Below, piece after piece: positions 13,569 to 18,755 of a stretch of 18,755 nucleotides of DNA (positions are counted from its first letter, which is position 1; each line of letters begins with the position of its first letter). The translations under genes were made by a program, and so were the position numbers. The notes beneath the pieces were generated by a model. It made no database searches, was not told the origin of the DNA, and saw only the letters and a program-made list of their open reading frames with translations. The stretch covers positions 1-18,755 of the forward strand of contig CANRIY010000017.1 of the NCBI GenBank assembly GCA_947630775.1, read 5' to 3'. The DNA comes from an uncultured Clostridia bacterium. Its GTDB lineage: Bacteria > Bacillota > Clostridia > Christensenellales > Borkfalkiaceae.

Positions 13569-13630
13569 GACTGATTTTGAAAAAAATTCACTTTTTTATC
13601 TCTTTGAAGACGATTGCAGAAAGAGGACCT

Positions 13631-14104
13631 TCAAACCAGATCCAAAAAACCGTTGGCTTCAAGATAGGCGAAAAGCCCCTCGCAGCCCTCAAGAATATCG
13701 CGGAAGGATTCGTCGAAATTCCCCGTGTACCACGGATCGGCAATGGGACGCGGACGGTCGCTAAAATCAAGCAGCATTTTGACTTTCTCCGCATACTTTT
13801 CGCCGACGATCCGCTTCATGTCCCTCACATTCCACACATCCATTCCGATGAGCAGGTCAAACGTCTCTCCGTCCTTTGCCGTCATGAGCCTTGCGCGGTG
13901 CGGGACGAGGGGGATCCCCCGCGCCCGAAGGCATTCCGCCGTCCCTCTGTGCGGCGGGTTGCCGATCTCGTCGGTATGTGCCGCGGCGGAAGAGACGAGG
14001 ATCCTTCCCCCCTTTCCGCGGCGGGAAAGAAGGTATGTCATGACACTTTCCGCCATGGGCGAGCGGCAAATATTTCCGTGACAAACAAACAATATACTGT
14101 ACAT
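13631..14104 (-). CDS. Low-molecular-weight protein-tyrosine phosphatase
   Basis: A 157-residue cysteine phosphatase of the LMW-PTP/arsenate reductase fold. The catalytic P-loop CHGNICRS is at residues 8-15, directly after the first strand MYSILFV. The general-acid motif DPWYTG is near residue 123. Length is normal. ATG 14104 is chosen over the in-frame GTG at 14122 because the family starts right at this strand and AGGA lies 6 nt upstream. Such enzymes remove phosphate from tyrosine or arginine residues; the partner kinase is not here. Divergent from the XRE gene across a 144-bp AT-rich gap, followed by the DtxR-type gene on the same strand with no clear terminator between. Confidence 0.93.
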   Translation of the reverse strand: MYSILFVCHGNICRSPMAESVMTYLLSRRGKGGRILVSSAAAHTDEIGNPPHRGTAECLRARGIPLVPHRARLMTAKDGETFDLLIGMDVWNVRDMKRIVGEKYAEKVKMLLDFSDRPRPIADPWYTGNFDESFRDILEGCEGLFAYLEANGFLDLV

Positions 14105-14213
14105 TTTGTGTCCTATTTTCACAAGATTGTATATTCTAATTTGTTAATTTTTGATTTTATGATAAATTTAGTGATAATTTTTGTGAAATTGACAAAAATT
14201 TTATCAAAAACAG

Positions 14214-14242
14214 TTGCTTTTTTTCATTGTCCCTGTTATAAT
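14214..14242 (+). promoter_or_regulatory. Sigma-A promoter of the XRE gene
   Basis: TTGCTT (14214-14219), 17-bp spacer, TATAAT (14237-14242), then 6 nt to ATG 14249. The upstream gap (14105-14213) is very AT-rich with several TGATAA-like strings; I see no strong palindrome in it. Confidence 0.75.
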
Positions 14243-14248
14243 GTAGCT

Positions 14249-14452
14249 ATGAAAATATTTTCAGAAAGACTTATGGAACTCAGGAAAGAACGTGGTCTCT
14301 CACAGGCCACCGTGGCAAGAGATCTGAGTGTCAGTCTTGGCATCGTCTGCTATTGGGAGACGAACAAGAGTGATCCGACCGCTTCAAACATTGCAAAACT
14401 CGCGCGATATTTCAATGTTTCAAGCGACTATTTGCTCGGACTCGCAGACTGA
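14249..14452 (+). CDS. Small XRE-family helix-turn-helix regulator
   Basis: A 67-residue protein consisting of one Cro/C1-type HTH domain: FSERLMELRKERGLSQATVA, then SLGIVCYWETNKSDPTASNI and LARYFNVSSDYLLGLAD, the standard five-helix pattern with its usual ending. There is no sensor or catalytic domain. The frame is open far upstream, but the N-terminus of the HTH and the promoter fix the start at 14249. The start codon is 6 nt after TATAAT with no ribosome binding site, so it is probably leaderless. It may repress itself and the divergent phosphatase; nothing in the window shows a prophage or toxin partner. Confidence 0.92.
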   Translation: MKIFSERLMELRKERGLSQATVARDLSVSLGIVCYWETNKSDPTASNIAKLARYFNVSSDYLLGLAD

Positions 14453-14520
14453 TTTTTTTCACTGCTTCAATCCCCCCTTTTTTGAAAGCATTGTCCGATC
14501 CTCCGTGGAAAAAATCCAAC

Positions 14521-14548
14521 CGATCCGCTTTCGGGCGGATTTTATTTT
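14521..14548. terminator. Terminator between the XRE gene and the M50 peptidase gene
   Basis: ATCCGC (14523-14528) pairs with GCGGAT (14535-14540), followed by TTTTATTTT on the plus strand. It lies at the convergent end of the two genes and overlaps the M50 stop codon. The stem is short, and the minus-strand T run (GGATTTTTTCC) begins 5-6 nt further on, so it is better as a plus-strand terminator. Confidence 0.65.
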
Positions 14549-15444
14549 GCGCTCAATTTTTCTTCGAGCAAACGCACGCCCTCAAACGGGCTCTTTTTTT
14601 TGCAAAAATCCCCGCCGAATGCCGCGGCGTAACGCCAAAGTTCCGCCCTCTCCCCTTCATCCAAATATAATTCGAGAGATTTGAGGCGCTCAAAAATAGG
14701 CTCTGCCGCCGCGACATCCGCATCGAGCTGCCACTGCATTTTGAGAAAGAGCAACGCATGATATGCGGGAAGATCCTCCCTCACGACGGGGGCGTCGAAC
14801 AGCTCTTCGGGGATCTTCGAAAAAGGCAGACGGAAGAGGATCCCCTGCGCCCGCATGACGCGGAGCATGACTTCCTCCTCGGGAGATTTCCTCATAAGCC
14901 CCAACAGCACGGCGCCGTCCGTCTTTCCCGCGGGAAGTTCGGCGGGCAGAAGGGCACGGATGCCCTCATAAAGACAGGGCAGAGCAATGAGTCCGCAAAA
15001 AAGAAGCCCCGCAGAGTAAGGCAGAACGAGGAAAAGCGCAAGCAAAACCCCTCCCGCGACAAGCGAGAACAGCGCCCCGCCCAAAGTATAGAGAAAAACC
15101 TTCCCTCTCGTCCCCTTTCCGTTTTTGGGATACATTTCCGTAGCGCCCGCAAAATTGGGGTTCGTAAACCTGACGCGGCCGTCCGAGATCCTGAAATAGG
15201 AGAGCGTAACCGCGGCGCACTTCATTCCCAAAAGCCATCCGAACAGCAAATGCCCGATCTCATGGACGGCAGCGGGAAGGCGGAGAAGGATCGCGGCGAG
15301 GAAGAGGAACCACGCTGTCCACTCCCACGCCCCGAGCGGACTCGGCGCGGTAAAATATAGCAAAAGGCAGGCTCCTGCGATCATGCCGATCCAGAGCCCG
15401 ATGTCCGTAATGCTGTAAAGCGTTCGTTTCGTCTGTCCGCTCAT
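14542..15444 (-). CDS. M50-family (site-2-protease-like) membrane metallopeptidase
   Basis: A 300-residue membrane protein with hydrophobic segments near 16-34, 42-70, 117-141 and 143-165 and a soluble C-terminal part (~180-300). The zinc motif HEIGH (61-65) sits inside a membrane segment, and TDG (175-177) is in the place of the second-site aspartate (LDG/NPDG) of site-2 proteases, so the active site looks complete. The start overlaps the ppx/gppA stop as ATGA, with AGGGG upstream. It is the last gene of the yabP-yabQ-divIC-ppx cluster. SpoIVFB, the M50 protease that activates sigma-K, is a tempting comparison, but the C-terminal region has no recognisable CBS domain and co-location is the only link. 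Confidence 0.85.
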   Translation of the reverse strand: MSGQTKRTLYSITDIGLWIGMIAGACLLLYFTAPSPLGAWEWTAWFLFLAAILLRLPAAVHEIGHLLFGWLLGMKCAAVTLSYFRISDGRVRFTNPNFAGATEMYPKNGKGTRGKVFLYTLGGALFSLVAGGVLLALFLVLPYSAGLLFCGLIALPCLYEGIRALLPAELPAGKTDGAVLLGLMRKSPEEEVMLRVMRAQGILFRLPFSKIPEELFDAPVVREDLPAYHALLFLKMQWQLDADVAAAEPIFERLKSLELYLDEGERAELWRYAAAFGGDFCKKKSPFEGVRLLEEKLSAK

Positions 15445-16280
15445 ATCAAACCCCTGAGCGTCAAATAGCCCTCTAAATTATCTCTGTCGGAGAATTTGAC
15501 CATTTCAAGGCGAATTTTTTTCATGATCTCATATAAAAGCAACGCCGCGCCTGCAATGATATCCGCCCGCTTCGGATCCATGCCGCGGAGCTTTTTTCGC
15601 TCTGCAACAGGCATGGAAAGGAGCTTGTCGGCCTCATCTTTCACCCATTTTTGCGTCAAAGGCAGTCCCTGCAACCGCCTGCCGTCATAGTCGGAAAGCC
15701 CCAAATTCAGGCATGCGAGCGTGGAAGCCGTCCCGCCGACCGCATAAAATTCCCCTTGCGGCACTACAGTGAGAAGGCCGAGCTCTTCTTTGATGCGTCG
15801 CTCCAGCTTGTCCCGATCCTCCCCGCACGCATCGAAAAGACGCACGGCGCCGATATTCAGACTTATGGAAAAAGAGCGGGAAGCGATCTCCGTGCTCGCT
15901 CCGCCGATGTCGATGACGCCCCCCTCTCGGTCGCCGAGCGCCCCGAGATAGGCAAGCCTCGCCTCATCTTCCCCCGAAACGACGTCGATCTCCAACCCGC
16001 AACGCATTTTCACGGCCTCACAAAATTCCGAGCCGTTCTCTGCGGAACGGACGGCTGCCGTCGCAAAAGCACGGACTTCAGCGCCCTGCCCCGTTCCCTC
16101 TTCGAAAAAAGCGGAGACGGCAGCGGCGGTGCGGGCGATCGGCTCAGGCTGAATGCGCCGCGTACAGTCGAGCCCTTCCCCGAGACGGGTCGTCACAACC
16201 TTTTTATATAAAGTTTTTCCGTCCGCCCATAGCATGAGACGAACGGAATTTGAACCGATGTCGATAATCGCGTATTTCAT
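15441..16280 (-). CDS. Ppx/GppA-family phosphatase (exopolyphosphatase / pppGpp phosphohydrolase)
   Basis: A 279-residue protein of the ASKHA (actin-like ATPase) fold. Both phosphate-binding loops are visible: IDIGSNSVRLML (6-17) and VIDIGGASTEIA (~122-133, where DIGGGSTE is commoner), with FATAAVRSAENG and VSGEDEARLAYLGA between them and FYAVGGTASTLA later. Only the two N-terminal domains are present; the C-terminal HD-like domain of E. coli Ppx/GppA is missing, as in many short bacterial members. It cleaves terminal phosphate from polyphosphate or pppGpp. It is coupled by ATGA overlaps to divIC upstream and the M50 gene downstream. Which substrate it uses cannot be told from sequence. Confidence 0.92.
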   Translation of the reverse strand: MKYAIIDIGSNSVRLMLWADGKTLYKKVVTTRLGEGLDCTRRIQPEPIARTAAAVSAFFEEGTGQGAEVRAFATAAVRSAENGSEFCEAVKMRCGLEIDVVSGEDEARLAYLGALGDREGGVIDIGGASTEIASRSFSISLNIGAVRLFDACGEDRDKLERRIKEELGLLTVVPQGEFYAVGGTASTLACLNLGLSDYDGRRLQGLPLTQKWVKDEADKLLSMPVAERKKLRGMDPKRADIIAGAALLLYEIMKKIRLEMVKFSDRDNLEGYLTLRGLI

Positions 16281-16561
16281 TTGGATGAGTTATTCGATTT
16301 CCATTCCCGCGCCAAAGCATCGTAGAACGCTTTATTGCCATACTTATAGTCGTCGAGTTCCTTTGAATCTGTCTCGATCGCCTGCTTGTACATTTCGATA
16401 TTTTCCCTCAAATCGGCTTCTTCCGAACTTTTCACGCCCATTTGTACAAACTGAATGATGAGCACGACGACCAGAAAGACGATGAGAAGCACGCCGCCAA
16501 CGGTCGCCCCGACGGCGATCCGCCTCATCTTGTCTTGCCTGTTTTTTTCGTTTTCATCCAT
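16277..16561 (-). CDS. divIC: DivIC/FtsB-like septum formation initiator
   Basis: A 94-residue bitopic protein: short charged N-terminus (1-13), one membrane segment (~15-39), then a short coiled coil (~46-72) facing outside, and a small C-terminal tail. Size, topology and position directly after yabQ match DivIC of Bacillus, which forms a complex with FtsL and DivIB at the division septum. The start lies inside the end of yabQ (37-bp overlap), and the stop overlaps the ppx/gppA start as ATGA. Sequence alone does not separate DivIC from other FtsB-like proteins; synteny makes the call. Confidence 0.85.
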   Translation of the reverse strand: MDENEKNRQDKMRRIAVGATVGGVLLIVFLVVVLIIQFVQMGVKSSEEADLRENIEMYKQAIETDSKELDDYKYGNKAFYDALAREWKSNNSSK

Positions 16562-16881
16562 GCCGCGTATTTCCCCTGTAACAATTTGATTCCATTATAT
16601 ACCTTTTTTGCGAAAAAAGCAACGATTTTATGGAAACTTTTCAAATACAGGACGATCCCGAGGATACATCCCAAGAGGTTGTAGAAGCGAAGGGCGGGAA
16701 AACCCAGCGCAACGGAACAAAACAAATAATATGCGCCGAAGGCGACACAAAAGAGAAAATCGCACGCAATGCGGACACACTGCCGACGGAATACGGCACG
16801 GATGGGAGAAAACGCATCGTAAAGGATCCCGCCGGACACGCCGAGCATGACCGAGACGAGAAAAATGGAAAACCGTGTCAT
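16525..16881 (-). CDS. yabQ: YabQ-like spore cortex/coat membrane protein
   Basis: A 118-residue membrane protein with about four hydrophobic segments, beginning MTRFSIFLVSVMLGVSGGIL and followed by YDAFSPIRAVFRR, a typical YabQ opening. YabQ is needed for spore cortex formation in Bacillus subtilis and sits in the forespore outer membrane. The start overlaps the yabP stop as ATGA and the 3' end runs 37 bp into divIC, so the order yabP-yabQ-divIC of B. subtilis is kept. This supports a spore-forming lifestyle. Confidence 0.88.
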   Translation of the reverse strand: MTRFSIFLVSVMLGVSGGILYDAFSPIRAVFRRQCVRIACDFLFCVAFGAYYLFCSVALGFPALRFYNLLGCILGIVLYLKSFHKIVAFFAKKVYNGIKLLQGKYAAWMKTKKTGKTR

Positions 16882-17129
16882 TGGAAGAGCTTTTTCAGCC
16901 TTCCCTTTGCGCCGAATTTCACGGAAGAAACATCCCCCGTCGCCGCAAAATTTCCGCTTCCCTCCGAAAAGGAAAGCACTTTCAGCCCGCTTCCTTCGAT
17001 TTTTACCTTTTTTCCGTTGACCGTGAGGGTAATCGACGTCTCCGAAAACCCGTCGACGCTTGAAACGCCGCTCATCGTTATCTTTTTCTGCTGTTCGACC
17101 GTCAGCACGCTCTCTCTTTCTTCACGCAT
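16878..17129 (-). CDS. yabP: YabP-like sporulation protein
   Basis: An 83-residue small beta-rich protein of the YabP/YqfC family. The characteristic core is KKITMSGVSSVDGFSETSIT, then LTVNGKKVKIEGSGLKVLSF and a last strand ending FGAKGRL. YabP acts with YabQ in spore envelope formation. The frame is open to an ATG at 17165, but that start would lie beside the typA terminator and upstream of the promoter; ATG 17129 fits the family length. Five bases separate it from a sigma-E-like -10, so the mRNA is probably leaderless. First gene of the five-gene sporulation/division cluster. Confidence 0.88.
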   Translation of the reverse strand: MREERESVLTVEQQKKITMSGVSSVDGFSETSITLTVNGKKVKIEGSGLKVLSFSEGSGNFAATGDVSSVKFGAKGRLKKLFQ

Positions 17130-17134
17130 GCTCC

Positions 17135-17163
17135 ACTTTATGCTTGGACAACATTGATTATGC
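17135..17163 (-). promoter_or_regulatory. Sigma-E-like sporulation promoter of yabP
   Basis: On the minus strand, GCATAAT (17163-17157) matches 6 of 7 positions of the mother-cell sigma-E -35 (KMATATT). After 14 bp, CATAAAGT (17142-17135) matches the -10 (CATACANT) at all defined positions but one. The same bases also read as a poor sigma-A pair (TTGCAT, 17 bp, CATAAA). In B. subtilis, yabP is sigma-E controlled. Confidence 0.6.
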
Positions 17164-17170
17164 AAAAAAC

Positions 17171-17202
17171 AAAAAAGAGACTATCGGTTCCAGTCTCTTT
17201 TA
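17171..17202 (-). terminator. Intrinsic terminator of typA
   Basis: AAAAGAGACT (17173-17182) and AGTCTCTTTT (17192-17201) form a perfect 10-bp stem with a 9-nt loop. On the minus strand it runs into TTTTTTGTTTTTT. It lies 40 bp past the typA stop and separates typA from the yabP cluster. Confidence 0.9.
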
Positions 17203-17214
17203 ACGGTTATCCAA

Positions 17215-17237
17215 AGTATTATGTCAGACAAAATACT
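17215..17237. promoter_or_regulatory. 23-bp palindrome, copy 3 (best copy)
   Basis: This copy matches 21 of 22 defined positions (only GACAAAATACT differs from GACATAATACT). It lies 3 bp past the typA stop codon and just before the typA terminator, about 50 bp upstream of the yabP -35. See copies at 1983-2005 and 11092-11114. Confidence 0.65.
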
Positions 17238-17240
17238 GTG

Positions 17241-18755
17241 TTATTGCTCCGCTTTTGCCTTTGCGCGCGCCTTTGCCCGAAGCTCGCTGTCCAAAATACG
17301 TTTCCTGATGCGAACGCTCGTCGGCGTGATCTCAAGGAGTTCATCGTCTGCAATAAACTCAAGTGCCTCTTCCAGAGAGAGTTTCTTAGGCGTAATGAGC
17401 CGAAGTGCTTCATCCGAAGAAGAGGAACGGGTATTCGTCAGATGTTTTGTCTTACAGACATTGACATTGATGTCCTCATCCTTGGGAGAATATCCGACGA
17501 CCATCCCCTCGTACACCTGCGTCCCGGGGCCGATAAAGAGCGGTCCCCTGCCCTGCGCGTTGAACAGCCCATAGGTGACGGCTTCGCCCGTTTCGAAAGC
17601 GATAAGCGATCCCGAATTTCTGCGTTCGATCTCCCCTTTATAGGGCTGATATTCGAAGAATACCGAGCTCATGACGCCTTCGCCCTTGGTATCCGTCAAG
17701 AATTCGCTCTTATAACCGAACAGTCCCCGCGCGGGCACCAAAAATTCAAGCCGCATCCGCGAGCCCATGGCGCTCATATGGACAAGTTCGCCCTTTCTCG
17801 TCCCCATGCTCTGGAAGATCGGTCCCGTCATATCCTCGGGAACGTCGACGATCAACCGTTCCACAGGTTCATACCTTTCGCCGTCGATCTCCTTATAGAG
17901 GACTTTCGGGGAGCTTACCTGAAATTCGTATCCCTCCCGCCGCATGGTTTCGATGAGAATACTAAGATGCATTTCGCCCCTCCCGCTCACGCGGAACGCA
18001 TCCGTAGAATCGGTATCTTCGACCCTGAGGGAGACGTCGCGCAACAGTTCACGGTAGAGCCTCTCGCGCAAGTGCCTCGTCGTGACGAACTTGCCTTCCT
18101 TCCCCGCAAACGGGGAATCGTTGACCGAAAAGATCATTTCGACCGTCGGTTCGGAGATCTTGACAAAGGAGACGGGCTCCACATGGTCGGATGCGCATAC
18201 GGTATCGCCGATGTTGATCTTCTCGAGCCCCGAAAAACAGACGATGTCGCCCGCCCGTGCGCTCTCGCAGGGAACGCGGGAAAGCCCCTCGATCTCATAG
18301 AGATTTACGAGTTTCCCCCTGAGATTGACTTCCTTATGGTTATAGTTGCAAACTGTGACGTCCGCGGCCTGCCGCGCAACGCCCCGTTCGATCCTGCCGA
18401 TGCCGATCCTTCCGACGTAATCATTATAATCAATGGAGGAAACAAGAAGCTGCAAGGGGCCTTCATCGTCCATCTCGAGCGGCGGGAAATGGGACAAGAT
18501 CGTATCGAACAGAGGCGTGAGATCGTTGCCCTGCGAATCCGCATCCAAGGAGGACGTGCCCGCCCTTCCCGAACAATAGATAAAGGGACTGTCGAGCTGC
18601 TCGTCCGAAGCGTTCAGATCCATCAAAAGCTCCAAAACTTCATCCTCGACCTCGCCGAGCCGCGCGTCCGGGCGGTCGATCTTATTTATGACGATGATGA
18701 GTTTGAGCCCCAACTCAAGCGCCTTTTGCGTGACGAAACGGGTCTGCGGCATGGG
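17241..18755 (-). CDS. typA: TypA/BipA translational GTPase (N-terminus beyond window)
   Basis: 504 residues of a ribosome-binding GTPase, open to the right edge; about the first 110 residues (Walker A, switch I and II) are outside. Visible are the G4 motif NKIDRPDARLGEVEDEVLEL with DLNASDEQLDSPFIYCSG behind it, the beta-barrel domain 2 (SSIDYNDYVGRIGIGRI), the EF-G-like domain with GRGEMHLSILIETMRREGYE, VPARGLFGYKSEFL, and the BipA-specific C-terminal domain with AVTYGLFNAQGRGPLFIGPG and CKTKHLTNTRSSSSDEA. The C-terminus ends in a basic Ala/Lys/Arg-rich tail. TypA helps large-subunit assembly and stress or cold adaptation. It has its own terminator, so it is a separate unit from yabP. Confidence 0.96.
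   Translation of the reverse strand, partial: PMPQTRFVTQKALELGLKLIIVINKIDRPDARLGEVEDEVLELLMDLNASDEQLDSPFIYCSGRAGTSSLDADSQGNDLTPLFDTILSHFPPLEMDDEGPLQLLVSSIDYNDYVGRIGIGRIERGVARQAADVTVCNYNHKEVNLRGKLVNLYEIEGLSRVPCESARAGDIVCFSGLEKINIGDTVCASDHVEPVSFVKISEPTVEMIFSVNDSPFAGKEGKFVTTRHLRERLYRELLRDVSLRVEDTDSTDAFRVSGRGEMHLSILIETMRREGYEFQVSSPKVLYKEIDGERYEPVERLIVDVPEDMTGPIFQSMGTRKGELVHMSAMGSRMRLEFLVPARGLFGYKSEFLTDTKGEGVMSSVFFEYQPYKGEIERRNSGSLIAFETGEAVTYGLFNAQGRGPLFIGPGTQVYEGMVVGYSPKDEDINVNVCKTKHLTNTRSSSSDEALRLITPKKLSLEEALEFIADDELLEITPTSVRIRKRILDSELRAKARAKAKAEQ

Noticed and set aside
13529..13630. TTTGAAG/CTTCAAA inverted repeat after the phosphatase gene as a terminator
   Set aside because: The loop is 19 nt and no T run follows on the minus strand.
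14453..14541. Possible small gene between the XRE gene and the M50 gene
   Set aside because: Only a short gap with a terminator; no frame with start signals.

Overview
The window looks like chromosomal DNA of a Gram-positive, endospore-forming Bacillota (Clostridia), probably an uncultured gut lineage related to Christensenellales. This rests on a yabP-yabQ-divIC sporulation/division cluster, a PadR regulator, a DtxR-type regulator, YkvI- and YwiB-like proteins, Shine-Dalgarno AGGAGG sites and sigma-A promoters, in DNA whose genes are moderately GC-rich and whose intergenic gaps are AT-rich. The lineage is an inference; no rRNA or tRNA is present.

Layout. (1) 1-1026: end of an ABC importer operon of the NitT/TauT type (ATPase tail and permease). 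(2) 868-4202: a divergent pair, a YkvI-like membrane protein (-) and a 711-residue protein (+) that joins a PadR winged helix to a ~300-residue hendecad coiled coil and four C-terminal membrane segments. The gap between them holds two palindromes and face-to-face promoters. (3) 4266-8036: a 1175-residue lipoprotein built from InlB B-type repeats. It has a ~208-nt structured leader and a promoter whose spacer is half made of an eight-G run. (4) 8143-8507: the rho terminator and a cluster of hairpin and inverted-repeat elements. (5) 8508-10987: operon of a DUF1934 (YwiB-like) gene, a UlaG-like MBL hydrolase and rho. (6) 11139-13121: divergent YgjP-like metallopeptidase and aroA (EPSP synthase). 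(7) 13154-14452: DtxR-family regulator, low-molecular-weight tyrosine phosphatase and a 67-residue XRE repressor. (8) 14542-17129: yabP-yabQ-divIC-ppx/gppA-M50 peptidase, joined by ATGA or longer overlaps. (9) 17241-18755: typA/bipA, cut by the window edge.

Three features stand out beyond the gene list. First, a 23-bp palindrome (arms AGTATTATGTC and GACATAATACT) occurs three times, always in intergenic DNA: beside the PadR-fusion gene, upstream of the DUF1934-rho operon, and between typA and yabP. Second, four or five genes (DUF1934, aroA, XRE, yabP, perhaps ykvI) have a good -10 element only 5-7 nt before the start codon, which predicts leaderless mRNAs in an organism whose other genes carry normal ribosome binding sites. 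Third, the lipoprotein promoter looks able to switch phase by slippage of its G run. The membrane-tethered PadR protein is the best candidate for an undescribed system.
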